A DNA stretch of 64,000 bases from Trichomonas vaginalis G3. Lineage: Eukaryota; Parabasalia; Trichomonadida; Trichomonadidae. The notes beneath the pieces were generated by a model. That model was not told the origin of the DNA and ran no database searches. It was given only the letters and a program-made list of their open reading frames with translations. How positions within the stretch are numbered: the first letter of the stretch is position 1; every line of letters begins with the position of its first letter. Positions 35,516 to 47,398 of the stretch are shown here, piece by piece. The stretch is taken from NCBI RefSeq assembly GCF_026262505.1, contig NC_067205.1, positions 23,097,585-23,161,584 of the forward strand, read 5' to 3'. Position numbers and translations under genes: made by a program.

Positions 35516-37320
35516 TCACTTTTCGTAAAATGCTTTAATCCTAGTCCTTTTTCCCCTTAATTTTTCAATCTCTCCCAGGTTGAAATTTATTCCGGGAATT
35601 TTTAAAGATGCTTGGTCAACATAAAATTTCATTAAATCTTCCACAGGAGTCATAAACTCTGAACATTTGAAGCGAGCATGAACTGCATCATTCAAATTTT
35701 TAAGAAGATTTTTGTTCGAAAAGTGATTCAATACGGCGATTACATGAATACAAGGTAATCCGTATAATTCGATGTGCTTACATGTGCATGAATATTGTGA
35801 ATCTGACATAATTTTTACGCAATATGTATAGCGACCAAAAGTTGCATAATATAATTTTTGAATTGGATCATATAATACCGAGCTAAACATATCTGAATGT
35901 TTCAAAGTTTCATTTAGATTTTTGATAATATTATCTGATTTAAAATCACCTGTTAAAACATTTTTAACAAGATTGAATTCATGTTCAATGAGACGGATAA
36001 TTAGTTCGGCGGGTTCATATGTATCCCATTTATCTTTAATTTCGGCATTAAGGGATTCAATAAGAGATGTTGTGAGTATGCCAGCGGTGTAGTCAGCGAA
36101 TCCTTCAAATGGGTTAATACTATCTAAGTACTTAAAGAGATCCTGATTATTTTCGCGGTTTGGATATTCCTCTTGTAAACGAGTTTCTAACTTTTTAATC
36201 AAGTCAATTCGTTTTTGAGGATGGTCTGCGTAAGCGACTTCAACAATTTCGGAATAGACATTGATGTATTCCCTTTTTGTTGCAAAATGACGTAAGCAAA
36301 ATTTATGATCGCAAGAAAAGCCTGATTCTCTAACAGCAGCTATAATTGCCGGACCTTGATCGGAATAAATATTCTTGAATCTGCTTGGTGGAATAAAAGA
36401 TTTCAATTTAGTGAGCATATCCTTAATTGTTATCGTATTTTCACTAACAGACCATGCAAATGCAATAGGGATAAGTCTATTATTTGGTGCAGGTGTACCA
36501 ATAATGAGTAAGTTTCCTTTTTTAATACAAAATAAAAACGTTCCATCAATTTGAATTATTCCGCAAAAAGCTTGTGTTTGCATGTAAAAATGAGTTATTG
36601 GAGGAATTACAATAAATGAATAAATTTGAAAGTCTTTTGAATTTTCAGGTAATTCATCACCTTTCTTAAATGTATGCAATTCAATTTCATTGTTAACTTC
36701 TTTAACTAAAATCATTTCGCAGAATCCTTGTTCGATTTTGTTTATGATTGAAAAAATTGTTGAGAAATAATTGTAAGATTGAATTCTATCCCCTTTGTGG
36801 TTCCTTTAAGTTTATTTACTATATTATGGAACATCGTATAAGTTGCATTGGGAATATTCAATTCTTTTGCAAAAATTTCTTTGCATTGAGGAACATTATC
36901 AGAATTTGCTAATTCATAGACTTTTTTTCCTGCTTGCAACTTAAGAATTTTTGGTATATTGTTACTCGGCTTGCATTGCTTTGCTCTATGCTCGTGTTTA
37001 ATTACTGGAATGAAGAAAAGTTGACCATTTTCATGAGTCTTTACAAGCTCCATGCAAAATTGGCAGTTAGGACAACGAAACTTTTTTCCTTGCTCAAAAT
37101 TTAATGGATAAAAAGAATTATATGAATCTTTTGCAATAAATATAGCAGCTTCTGTAGGATCTGTAAATTTTAATTTGCTATATCTTTCCTTGAGAATTGG
37201 AATTGGGGGATTTTCAGGTATTTCCATTCTATATTTCAATTTTTTACGAGAATTCAATTCATTTTGAATTAAATCCAGCATATCAGCTCCATCTCCTTTT
37301 TCTTCATCAACAATAGCTTG
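35516..37320 (-). mobile_element. Mutator-like (MULE) transposase gene, cut by Polinton D
   Basis: Minus strand. The N-terminal part has a Cys/His zinc-binding region (FRCPNCQFCMEL...HEHRAKQC) of the WRKY/FLYWCH type. The transposase core has IQIDGTFLF (Asp), YSDQGPAIIAAV (Asp), CLRHFATK and SLIESLNAEIK (Glu). The end carries a SWIM zinc finger (CTCKHIELYGLPCIHVI). The gene carries one frameshift at a T-run near 36745, so it is probably inactive. Its first codons lie on the far side of Polinton D. Terminal repeats of the MULE were not identified. Confidence 0.85.
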
Positions 37321-37526
37321 AGTTAGTATACATATCATGTGTACGGAGGCACTGCGTTCCACCGTACCCATTATATGTGAATTTGACACTTTACGAAACC
37401 GTTAACATATATTTTACAACACAAACGACAACACTAACTTAACCTTAAATATTTACAAAGCTGCCAACCACTTCACCTCACTAACGTTTTCACAAACGAC
37501 TTCACTAATGTAAAAAATAAACGTTC
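37321..37526. repeat. Polinton D left terminus
   Basis: Ends in AGTTAGTATAC, with terminal hairpin GTACGGAGGC...GTTCCACCGTACC at about 37341-37369 and the TGAATTTGACACTTTAC segment shared with B and E. TTAACCTTAAATATTTAC occurs once here. Confidence 0.78.
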
Positions 37527-37847
37527 TCACTTACAAAAGTATTGCAACTCCTCCCATTGCTGTGCTTCACATAACAGCTCATAATCTTCTGACTCACTTT
37601 CTTCTTCATATAGGTCAAAATCACTGTCAAAATAAATGTTAGTAAGTTTTGACAAAGCTAATGAAACACGTTTACCGTTTGTATCGTATGCTTGTATAAA
37701 CTTTCCATTCTTCATTCCTTCATAAACACTCAAACTAACTTTACCCTTTCTCCCTCGTATCTGATAGAATGTATTTTCACGAGGAACGAAGAACAAATTC
37801 TTGAACTCATGACCGTTGTAGTTTGTTATCTCAATAGTTTTCGTCAT
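37527..37847 (-). CDS. End-proximal small protein, 106 aa
   Basis: Same family and N-terminus as 7963-8283, with the variant middle LTNIYFDSDFDLYEEES also seen in copy A and E. Open. Confidence 0.72.
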   Translation of the reverse strand: MTKTIEITNYNGHEFKNLFFVPRENTFYQIRGRKGKVSLSVYEGMKNGKFIQAYDTNGKRVSLALSKLTNIYFDSDFDLYEEESESEDYELLCEAQQWEELQYFCK

Positions 37848-37979
37848 TTATATAAAAATAAAATAAAAAATAAACTTAAAAATTAATGATATCACCACCC
37901 TCACACGTATGAAAACATAGTACAAAAATAAATTTAGGTGAAGTGGTGAGATTTCACCTCTTTTTTCACCCTGTTGAAT

Positions 37980-38507
37980 TCATTGCTTTATAACTCTCTT
38001 CCTTGGTTTCTTTTTAGTTGCTTTCTTCACGTCTGTCTCCAACTTGACTGTCTTTCTTCTTCGGCCGTAATGATACCAGTTACTTCCACCAGTCAATGGG
38101 TCAAATGGTCTTTCGTAAGGGTTTCCATACATTCCATAGGGACCATACGGAAGAACTACTGGTGGAGAAGAAACATTTTCTTTAGTTCCATCGACTCTAT
38201 TTAAATGCATTGTTTCACCTTTCATCTGGTCATTAAAGTCTTTTGCGTGTTTTGCAAACTCATCGTCCTTTCCTAAAGCATTTTCTGACTCAGTCGCAAC
38301 CAAATTGGATGCTTTATTTATGAGCCCTATTTTATTTAATCTTAACTTCTTTGCAACCCAGCCTCCAATCTTCCCTTTATTTGCATCTAATGTCTTTGAA
38401 ACCCTTCCTCCACTCATTTTATTTACTGCGTCATAAGCTCCAAGTGCTTTTGCTCCAAATGCTAATGCTTTTGTTCCCATTGCGCCTAAAGCTGCCCAAG
38501 CTACCAT
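37980..38507 (-). CDS. Ala/Gly-rich, basic-tailed 175-aa protein
   Basis: Open copy of the family at 5914-6441, with the basic tail KKPRKRVIKQ. Confidence 0.7.
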   Translation of the reverse strand: MVAWAALGAMGTKALAFGAKALGAYDAVNKMSGGRVSKTLDANKGKIGGWVAKKLRLNKIGLINKASNLVATESENALGKDDEFAKHAKDFNDQMKGETMHLNRVDGTKENVSSPPVVLPYGPYGMYGNPYERPFDPLTGGSNWYHYGRRRKTVKLETDVKKATKKKPRKRVIKQ

Positions 38508-38732
38508 TTACACCATATTAAAATCATCTCTCTTCAATATTATCTCATAAAAGTTCTCGTTACTGGAGAAAGTCAATGAAACATAAGCGTTCTCACGGGC
38601 TTCGCCCTCACTACTTTGCGGTCTATCTAACTTCTTTCTTATATCATCTATACGCTTCAAAATGTCTGAACAATTGCTAACATCTTCTACAACAGTTATT
38701 TCATCATGAATGACCTTCAAGAACAAGCTCAT
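38508..38732 (-). CDS. 74-aa conserved protein
   Basis: Open copy of the family at 2996-3220. The palindrome region (38597-38622) has decayed on one arm compared with B. Confidence 0.68.
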   Translation of the reverse strand: MSLFLKVIHDEITVVEDVSNCSDILKRIDDIRKKLDRPQSSEGEARENAYVSLTFSSNENFYEIILKRDDFNMV

Positions 38733-39614
38733 TTAATATGCTATTAAAATCATTTCAATAATGAGTCCATCCTTTCCGTCTTTGGGTAGCACAACATCTT
38801 TCATTGAAGAAGGTTCGACAAGTCTTATGTTAAACTTACTGACAAAGTTTGTTATACTATAATGCTTCGGCGGCGAATACATGTAGTTTGAAAGACATAA
38901 TATAGATTCTTCAGCAAATTCACTTATACTGGATTTTATAACAATGTTCTCACGAGACCAAATACCACCAATTGACAATCTTGTAAGCAATCCTGCTGAA
39001 CCTTCTACTGTAAACGTCGATGGTAACATTCCACGAAGGTCATCTATTGACATCGTTGAGTCACTGTATTTAAATATTTTCTTAAAGCAATCGTCATTAT
39101 CTAACCATGCAATAGCTTTGAAGTTTTCATTCGAATATACATCTGCTTCATTAAATGTAAATCCTGACTTCTTTGCAGAGACGACTTTAAAATCTATTGT
39201 GTTTGTTTCAAAATTATATGCTATGCTAACTTCTGAAGGTAATGGATGTCCTTCCGCAGTCAGTTGTTCTCTCACTACCGTTTGAAGCTTTGTATTAAAA
39301 ACTTTCATGTCATCTCCTGTATCTAAGTTCACATACACAGCAACAGGGAAACTATCTTGCTTCTTTGTTTCATCATTATACCTCAAAACATTAAAGTTCT
39401 TCAATAATATTGTTCTTCCTGCTGGAATACTTCGAACCTGTCTGATTTCAATAGCTTTCTCACCTCCTACATACTCTACCCAGTGTCTTGGATATTCATA
39501 AGTATACTGACTTTCTTGAATTTTGGTTGGTTTCATCATAACGTGTTCATAGTATATCTTTATACTCTTGTCAGTTAGACTCGGTGCTATGTTCTGAATA
39601 TTTCTGACTTGCAT
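38733..39614 (-). CDS. Probable minor capsid/structural protein, 293 aa
   Basis: Open, same length as the three other copies, GGIWSRENIVIK motif present. Divergent from the ATPase across 16 bp. Confidence 0.74.
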   Translation of the reverse strand: MQVRNIQNIAPSLTDKSIKIYYEHVMMKPTKIQESQYTYEYPRHWVEYVGGEKAIEIRQVRSIPAGRTILLKNFNVLRYNDETKKQDSFPVAVYVNLDTGDDMKVFNTKLQTVVREQLTAEGHPLPSEVSIAYNFETNTIDFKVVSAKKSGFTFNEADVYSNENFKAIAWLDNDDCFKKIFKYSDSTMSIDDLRGMLPSTFTVEGSAGLLTRLSIGGIWSRENIVIKSSISEFAEESILCLSNYMYSPPKHYSITNFVSKFNIRLVEPSSMKDVVLPKDGKDGLIIEMILIAY

Positions 39615-39630
39615 TTTTAATGGAGATAAA

Positions 39631-40518
39631 ATGAAGCATTTAATACATGACGTAGATGAAGACATGAATGAAACTACAGACAAACTTAACTCTTCTCTTA
39701 TTCTTCCTTTCAGCAAGGACTATGAGTTCTGTTCAAATGGTGTGTATTTCTATTGTGGAAAGATGGGTTCAGGTAAGATATTTAACCTCATTCGTCATAT
39801 ACTCATAACAGAACGTTTAGGAAATGACTCATATTATGACCAAATCATTATATCAGCAACTTCAGACTCTATGGACTCAACAGCGAAAACATTTATGTCA
39901 AAAGTTCAAGCCTCTGTCGTTAAAGTTCCAGACAGTGAACTCATTGAATTTCTTTAACGTTACATTCGACGTAAGAGGAAATATTATGCCATCGTTGAAT
40001 TTATACAGTCAGGAATGCAAAAGACTTCTGAGGAGATGGAAAGAATTATTGACAAACACCACTTACGTCAGTACTCAGGAGTTTACGATATGAAACGACT
40101 GACAAACTACATTCTATCAAAACTTTCAAAATACCCCTTCAAAAAATATCCATCAAACACTTTATTAGTTTGTGACGACTTCGCTGGTAAAGGTTTAGTT
40201 TCAAAGCCAGACTCACCATTAGCTAACATCATTACTAAAGTCAGACATTACCATTTAACTGTAGCAATACTTATGCAAACATGGAGGTTTTTAGCTTTAA
40301 ACATAAAACGTCTCATAACTGACTTCGTTATCTTTCAAGGTTTCTCACGTTATGATATTGAACTCATTTGGAAACAGTCAGGTATAACATTACCTTTTGA
40401 AGAAATTTGGGAAGCATATAAGTCTCTCATCTCTCCTCGTTCATACCTTGAGATTCATATCATGACTAATACCATTAAAGTCAAAAATATTCCATGGGAA
40501 CGACCAACATTGTTTTAA
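39631..40518 (+). pseudogene. Packaging ATPase, Polinton D copy (about one break)
   Basis: Same 888-bp length and near-identical to the intact gene at 10085-10972, but broken. Convergent with the 133-aa gene as in C. Confidence 0.82.
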
Positions 40519-40916
40519 AGTTTAACCTTCAATTGACTGATGGTAAACAAATTCCATGCATCTCTGTCGCCATTTCTGTTAATATTTTTGCTGTCATTCA
40601 TATCATCCACTTCCCCATCCGTTAGCTTTTGAGGATATGCGTTAGAATAGCTGTTCTTAAATGAAGGCTTTTCACCTTTGAGAGCATAAACTCTATAACT
40701 TTCTGCATACTTTATGTTTGAACCTCCTGAGCCATCATTGACATAAATTTTTATAGGCTTCCACCCTTTGTTCATGTTCCTGCTTCTTCCCTTAGCTCTT
40801 TTGTTCAGTAGTTCTACATCTTTATACACAGCTCCTGTCTCAGTGAATTCAACAATATTTTCATTCGTTAGCTTTACATTCGAACCCTTGTCGAGTATAT
40901 TGTTCATTTCATACAT
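40515..40916 (-). CDS. Conserved basic 133-aa protein
   Basis: Open copy of 10969-11370, same length, overlapping the ATPase end by four bases. Confidence 0.63.
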   Translation of the reverse strand: MYEMNNILDKGSNVKLTNENIVEFTETGAVYKDVELLNKRAKGRSRNMNKGWKPIKIYVNDGSGGSNIKYAESYRVYALKGEKPSFKNSYSNAYPQKLTDGEVDDMNDSKNINRNGDRDAWNLFTISQLKVKL

Positions 40917-40941
40917 ATAAAAGGTTTTTATTCTATATGAA

Positions 40942-41556
40942 ATGAGAAGCAAATCCATCTTAGCTGGTGCCGTTAATGTTCCAATTGAACCAACATCAAA
41001 TGTTGACTCACGAACGACAAACAATATTGTCATAAAGAACTATAGTTCAGAGTGTTTGAAAGAACCAGAACCAGAACTTAAGTCGGTGAATTTAAACTCA
41101 GCTTCAAACGCTAACGCTACATCAGATGTTAAGTTAGAGTATCCACCACTGGACCAAATTCTTTCAAGAGAAGCCAACGACAATCCTTACACAAATGTTC
41201 AAACAAATCCTTCAGATAACGTAGACCATTACCTTCTTCAGTTATACCAAACAATTTTACTCAAAGACGATAAGAAGCTTTTGACAAATCTTATAAGCAA
41301 GAACCAAATAATTCTAACAAAGGAGGACCTTGAAAATGTTATCTCACGAATAACAGGGAAACAATGTGTCATTGACTATCTCGACCCTGAAATCGAATGA
41401 TGTGGTCAAACTCCACTATTCATGAAAATAGGTAACATCCGCATCATTGAAACACCAGGAACTACAGGAGTTGAGTTTAAGTATAAATATTCGAACGAAT
41501 ATACAAAACTTTCAACAGAATATAAACTTTGTTTGAAATATGTTTTAGTAAATTAA
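40942..41556 (+). pseudogene. 204-aa family, Polinton D copy (about one break)
   Basis: Full-length homologue of 11396-12010 (615 bp), broken once. Confidence 0.65.
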
Positions 41557-41563
41557 AGCAGTC

Positions 41564-41607
41564 AGGAGGGCTCTTTGAGCCCATCTTGGCGCTTTGCGCC
41601 GTCAGTC
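41564..41607. repeat. Paired-palindrome mini-element, intergenic insertion
   Basis: GGGCTCTTTGAGCCC and GGCGCTTTGCGCC, seven bases apart (41570-41603), flanked by GTCAG and GTCAGTC. The site in A and C lacks about 70 bp found here between AAAGCA and ATTTGTAATATC, and an AGCA word flanks the extra sequence on both sides. Confidence 0.75.
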
Positions 41608-41617
41608 AAAAAAAATT

Positions 41618-41860
41618 TCAAGTTAGCAATTTGTAATATCTATCCAAAACTTCTTCAACAGTATCGAACTCATCTTCATAATGCAAACCTAATCTTATTG
41701 ACTTGGTGCAGTTTTCACTAACACAATATTTTTCTGTTCTCTTGACTGACATAACTAATTCATTTGTTTCATCAAACAGCAACAACCAAAGTTCATGACC
41801 TAATACATAACATTCATACTTTATATTTTTAGCTCTGAGTTCTCTTGTAAGCTGTTGCAT
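41618..41860 (-). CDS. 80-aa conserved protein
   Basis: Copy of 12007-12246. Its last codon differs because the intergenic insertion at 41564-41620 changed the 3' end. Open. Overlaps the 254-aa family gene as in C. Confidence 0.63.
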   Translation of the reverse strand: MQQLTRELRAKNIKYECYVLGHELWLLLFDETNELVMSVKRTEKYCVSENCTKSIRLGLHYEDEFDTVEEVLDRYYKLLT

Positions 41861-42598
41861 TTAATATTTTCTAAAAAGTCAACTTCAACAGTCATTCGCA
41901 CTGGTGCCTTCAGTTCTACAGGCTCTCCTTGAAAGTCAACAAGTCTGAATTGCATGTCTTTCAAATTATGAGGACTAATGCGAATCCATTTACCTAAATG
42001 AGTTGCTATGACAGGAACGTTTGGAATGAACATTGAATTGACTGCATAACAGAAGGATTTATATTCTACTGAACCTTTACTATTAACTCCTGAAATGCCT
42101 GTGACATTAGCTATTTTAGACTCAATGTATAAACAATTACCATAACATACGTATGGAACAGATTTCATCTCAATCGTTTTGTCAACACTTTTCAAAGGAA
42201 ATGTCATATGGTATGCACCCAAAAGAAGTTGTACTCTATGACTCATTCTTGGTATCTTAAACTCCTTCACATAACTGAACTTCAAAACTCCTGCAATAAG
42301 TTTAACATTCATTAAGTTTTCTTCGTTATCCTTGTTTATTGTAGTATTTATGAGAGCATTTAAACACTCCAGCTAATGTTTCCATCTTATATTCTACATT
42401 ATTGTGAAATCTTATTTCGTGCTTCTTTCCATCTATTTCAATCTCCATGAAATCTGTTTCATCTGTTATAACGAATGAAGCGATAGTATTGAAGTCAACC
42501 ATTCTGAATGCAAGCGCCTCATTCTGTAGACCTAAGTTTGTTTGTAGCTTTACTGTCCCGTATTCGTTTGGGTCTGTACTTTGCAAATAGAACAACAT
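41821..42598 (-). pseudogene. 254-aa structural-candidate family, Polinton D copy (about two breaks)
   Basis: Homologue of 12207-12971. The C-terminal half is nearly identical; the N-terminal half is more diverged. Divergent from the fibre gene across 17 bp. Confidence 0.62.
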
Positions 42599-42615
42599 TT
42601 TATTCTCATTAAAAT

Positions 42616-44404
42616 ATGAGTATAGCTGCATATGCGTATGAAGCTGACAGAGCTAAACGTTTATATTTTGGTCAATACTCTCTCACACTTACTGACAAAT
42701 ATTGTTCTCACTGATGGAAATACTGAGAAATACATAACATGGAAGGACTATGAAAAGTTTGACCCTATTTTAACTCCATGTACTATGCCGTTTATAAAGG
42801 ACGGTGAAATTATTGAAAAAAATAATACAACCGTATATAGGTCTGTTTATGAAGCATTAGAATATATGTTGAATCATAACCCAAAAAGATTTGACCCAAG
42901 CACTACACCATGTGCAATGCCTTTTATTAAGGACGGTGAAATCGTAAGAATTCCGGATTCAACGGTTTACACAGCTGTTCAAAACAGTTTACAAAACATT
43001 TTAGCGAATATCTTTAATTCAGAAACTACAGAAATAAAATTACCATATATAACAGATGCTAAAGAAATTAAATCAAAAACGACAACATTATTTACGCCAC
43101 TTAATGATTTAATGACTTATATCATTAATATTCCTGCACCAACTACAGCATTTGATCCAAACTCGACGGTTTGCAGTGTACCTTTCATAAATGACAGTTC
43201 ATTAATTACTTTAAGGGATTCGACAGTAAATGAATCATTAAAGGCGTCATTAATGAAAATCATTGATTTTAATTCATTCACGAATACATATAATTCATTC
43301 ATTAATGTTTCATATGCTTCTAAAGAAGGTGAGCCAAAAACTATTGATAAAGCGGTGTATGAAATAAAAGCATCAACGACGAAATTGAATTCGTTAACTT
43401 TTGACGGTGATAGTTTCGTTAATGACATAACATCGGGAAAACAATTTTAACGAAAGAATACTTAAAATCTCATGTTAGTGAGTTCGTTGAAATTGAAAAA
43501 AGAAGGTGGAATTAAGTTCGATCCACTGAATTTCATTTTCAGCTTAGCGAATGGGTGTTAGTTTCGCTGAATGGACAACTATACAGAGTGAAATAAATGC
43601 AATATGGACGTTTTTGGGGTCAAAAGCGGGAATGGGTGAGCTTGTAAATGCTGCAAGAACATTAGGTGAAACAGGAAATTTTGTAGATGGTTTTAAAAGA
43701 CTTGTTTCAAATGTTTTAACAAACACAAAGAAATTATTTAGATATACCGTACATAACGGACGGATTTTCGAACAGATAGCAACAAACCCTCCGGTTATGG
43801 CTGCGTTGATGATGGTTAGAGATATAAAACCACGTAACGACGGGAACGAAGAACATGAACAACAGGATACTGGTCGGGTTATTCGAGACATTAAAAACGT
43901 GTATCCTGAAGTTATTGATTTATTTAGAGGAGTTAATGATTCAATTTCAAAACATTCTATAACCCTCGATGAAGAGAATAAATTAACAGATTATATATTC
44001 GTCATTATTGCAGAATTAATGAAGAGAATAAATGAAAAAGGAATTGGTGATATCATTAATGTCAGCGATGTAATGATGAAAAGAAATTTTGACTCATTAT
44101 TTACAAAACCGAAAACAGAATATAGTCTTTATGACGTAATTACCGAATTAATGAAAAAGATTAATGATAATAAGAGTTCTGGCGGAAGAGTTGAATTAGA
44201 AGTGAATGATGTTAATGAGAAATTAGCCGAAAAAGCAGACAAAAATGAGCTTTTAGCTCTGAGTGATAAAGTCAAGAACCACGTTCATTATATAACTTCA
44301 GACGAACAGATTATAACGGACTACCATGGATATTTAACACAGGATGAACAAATAAGCACTGAAGATGTTAATGAAAGAAGATATAAATACATTCGTGCTA
44401 AAGG
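42616..44404 (+). pseudogene. Tail-fibre-like gene, Polinton D copy, broken and cut by Polinton E
   Basis: Starts like the fibre gene at 12989 and later matches it (KLAEKADKN, HVHYITSDEQIITDYHGYLT), but the first half is quite different. It carries three tandem modules of the type FDPxxTxCxxPFIxDGxI...STVY, where copy C has one. No collagen repeat is seen. The right part lies beyond E. About two breaks. Confidence 0.7.
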
Positions 44405-44586
44405 AGTTAGTAAACATATCAAGGGTACGGAGGCACTGCGCGCCTCCTTACCCCTGATATGTGAATTTGACACTTTACAAAACCGTTAACGTATATTTTA
44501 CAACACAAACGACAACACTAACTTAACCTTAAATATTTACAAAGCCGCCAATCACTTCACCTCACTAATGTAAAAAATAAACGTTC
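44405..44586. repeat. Polinton E left terminus
   Basis: AGTTAGTAAACATATC, terminal hairpin GGGTACGGAGGC...GCCTCCTTACCC at about 44423-44454, the TGAATTTGACACTTTAC segment and one TTAACCTTAAATATTTAC word. Confidence 0.78.
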
Positions 44587-44907
44587 TCACTTACAAAAGT
44601 ATTGCAACTCCTCCCATTGCTGTGCTTCACATAACAGTTCATATTCTTCTGACTCACTTTCTTCTTCATATAGGTCAAAATCACTGTCAAAATAAATGTT
44701 AGTAAGTTTTGACAAAGCTAATGAAACACGTTTACCGTTTGTATCGTATGCTTGTATAAACTTTCCATTCTTCATTCCTTCATAAACACTCAAACTAACT
44801 TTACCCTTTCTCCCTCGTATCTGATAGAATGTATTTTCACGAGGAACGAAGAACAAATTCTTGAACTCATGACCGTTGTAGTTTGTTATCTCAATAGTTT
44901 TCGTCAT
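44587..44907 (-). CDS. End-proximal small protein, 106 aa
   Basis: Open member of the family at 7963-8283, closest to the D copy. Confidence 0.72.
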   Translation of the reverse strand: MTKTIEITNYNGHEFKNLFFVPRENTFYQIRGRKGKVSLSVYEGMKNGKFIQAYDTNGKRVSLALSKLTNIYFDSDFDLYEEESESEEYELLCEAQQWEELQYFCK

Positions 44908-45051
44908 TTATATAAAAATAAAATAAAAAATAAACTTAAAAATTAATGATATCACCACTCCCACACGTATGAAAACATAGCGCAAAAATAAATTTAGGTG
45001 AAGTGGTGAGATCTCACCTCTTTTTTCACCTGTTTTTTCACCCTGTTGAAT

Positions 45052-45296
45052 TCATTGCTTTATAACTCTCTTCCTTTTCTCCAACTCTTCTAACTTCTTC
45101 CTAAGTTTAGCAATGTTGTCCTCATGAAGTTTAATCTTTCTCAAAATTCCTTCTTTATCTAATGGTTGCTTTATCTTTCTAAACTGAACTCTACCATCCT
45201 TCATAGTATGAATGTAAAAACCTTCTGGAATAGTTCCTGATTTAATGTATTCTACCAAAAACTTTTGTTTCATTGCTTCAGTACTTTAGTCGTCAT
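45052..45296 (-). pseudogene. 78-aa basic protein family, Polinton E copy (about one break)
   Basis: Homologue of 29079-29315 with GFYIHTMKDGRVQFRKIKQPL and the coiled coil. Its end reads KRKRVIKQ, the same tail as the unrelated 175-aa proteins, because both genes run into the terminal repeat. Confidence 0.6.
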
Positions 45297-45370
45297 TTCA
45301 ATCAAATAAAAATTTAATATTAAATAAAAATAACGTTATTTTTTCAGTAAGGAAACGCAGGAGTTTTACG

Positions 45371-45676
45371 ATTTATTTGAGGAGTAGGTTCTGGTTTAAA
45401 TGTTGGAGTCGGTTTAGGAGTTGACTTTTGAACAGGAGTTTGTACTTCCATAGTTCAGGAGTCATTGAAGGTTTTGCTTGTGAAGGTGTTGGAGTTTGTT
45501 TAACTTCAGCTACTTCAGTATTATTTACAACATTTGCTTTATTTCTTTCAACATATAACTGCTCTGCTGTAGCTAGCAAACTAGTGGGAGACCATATTTT
45601 ATATAAGGATTGACCAAATGCTATTTTTGACAGGAGCTGGTGGAACACCTAACCTTGGTGAGACTGCTCTTTGCAT
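45371..45676 (-). pseudogene. Single-pass membrane protein family, Polinton E copy (a few breaks)
   Basis: Homologue of 28693-29001: Pro/Thr-rich tail recognisable, membrane segment disturbed. Confidence 0.6.
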
Positions 45677-45777
45677 TGTGCAGCTCGTAAGAAATATTCA
45701 ATAGGTGCTCCATAATCGTTTGGTAAAGTTTGTTTCATAGATGGTGAAGGTTCACGAGAGCTTGATGAAGAACTCAT
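45649..45777 (-). CDS. 42-aa Ser-rich small protein, Polinton E copy
   Basis: Same length and position as 28592-28720, overlapping the membrane-protein gene in another frame. Whether it is still open throughout was not checked in detail. Confidence 0.4.
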   Translation of the reverse strand: MSSSSSSREPSPSMKQTLPNDYGAPIEYFLRAAQCKEQSHQG

Positions 45778-45853
45778 TTATAAGCTTTAAAAATAACGTT
45801 CATCCTTTATTCCTCACTGTCGTCCGTAGCTAAGTTATAGTCATCTAATCTTA

Positions 45854-47373
45854 TTATGGGGATGCCATTAGCACGCACCTAATGGCAAAGCAACAATCCC
45901 TCATAATCCAATAAGTGGCTTTGGTACATTTTCAGTTGCTAGTTCAATAGGTCCTTTAACAGACAATTGTATGTTATTGGAGCAGTAGATGTTTGACCTT
46001 GCTGGAAGCAAAAGTCCACTTCTGTTGGAAAACCACATAAGAAATGTGTGTTGTCATAGCTATCCCATTTATGTTCCACACTACCATCATCCACCAATGA
46101 CTCATAACATCTTCATTAAATCCTATATTCATTGTTTGTATTGCAAGCGTTCGCAACCATTTCATAAAATACAGGTCCATATGATTTTTCGGGTTCTGCA
46201 GGCATATTTCCATAAGCTCCCATGAAAGCTGAAGATATTTAAACTTAGGGTTTCTCAAAATTAACATAATAGTTGTCTTTCTTTCTAAATAGTGCCCAAA
46301 TACTTTTAACATTAATAGGCGTATAAGCTGCTGTAAATGTTGCACTTGAACTATCTGTATTCTTTGAGAATGAACCGTCCATAGGAATCCAATCCATAAC
46401 TTTAACAGGAAAACATAAAAGCCTCGTTTGTATAATGTTCTACAAGTTCTGTATAAATGTTAGGGTCTAAAGAGAATGACTTTGGATGAATGAAACATTC
46501 ATTAAAATCCATCTTTGTTCGAAATAGTTGTTGGTTTACAGTTGTAATAGTAACTGTTCCACTAGCTTCTACTGCCTTCGTTATCATAGTGAATGGTTCA
46601 TTCCATGGAACAAATTTATTTGTCGGGATTTGAATCTGAAGCAAATGCAACTTTAAGAGTTGGATTGAAAGCAATGATATCATTTACAGATATAGATGTG
46701 CATTGTAAAGCGTCGCTACTGAACTTTACTTTAAGCTGAATGTTTCCTGCAAAAGCTGGAATAAATCGAATAGCTTCTAATGGAAGGAATCTTCTAACAG
46801 GAATTCTTAAACGAAGCTTAAAATCAAATGATTTTCCTGCTGTAATTGGACCACTACAATTTGTCCTGTTTCTGCATGTTCCCGAATGACTCCATACATC
46901 TCATGTCGAGTCTTTGAGAAAACATCTACTTTCTTTATTTGTTCGGTAGTTTGGAGTTTGAAGTTATATATGCTTCTTCTCTTGCGTTGTCTTGAGAATA
47001 TACGATACGACCATTTGCAAGGATTTGATATCCAGCAACTGCATAGAAAAGCGTCATCGAAACCAATCCAAAATCCTGGTGGGTTTGTTTTATTGGAACC
47101 TGAACCAATTTCTTTATCTACAAATAAATTGACCTTCCATTTTATACGTAATGAATGTATTGTAAAAGGTCCAACATATTTTCACCAGGGGTGAGAGATT
47201 GAATGTTACCCATGTGTTATCTTTAGCAGTTCAGGTTGTGATGGAATCTTTGCGTCAGAATATTTTCTATTAGTGTCACCAATTTGAACTGCATTGTCTA
47301 TGATATCGAAATATGAGCGAATCTGATGAATATGCTCTGCTGGAGTAAATTCGTTTAACTGTTCGTTCTGCAT
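45854..47373 (-). pseudogene. Probable major capsid protein gene, Polinton E copy (several breaks)
   Basis: Homologue of 26989-28514 over its full length, same start (MQNEQLNEF) and end. Clearly broken in several places. Confidence 0.7.
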
Positions 47374-47398
47374 GTATTTTTCAGATAAAAATATCTAT

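Larger units (their letters stand above)
37321..44404. mobile_element. Polinton D, left part, interrupted by Polinton E
   Basis: Begins AGTTAGTATACATATC at 37321 within the MULE gene. Same gene order as the left half of C: 106-aa, 175-aa, 74-aa, 293-aa, ATPase, 133-aa, 204-aa, 79-aa and 254-aa genes, then fibre. The rest lies beyond E. Broken, with roughly five breaks in the visible part. Confidence 0.88.
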
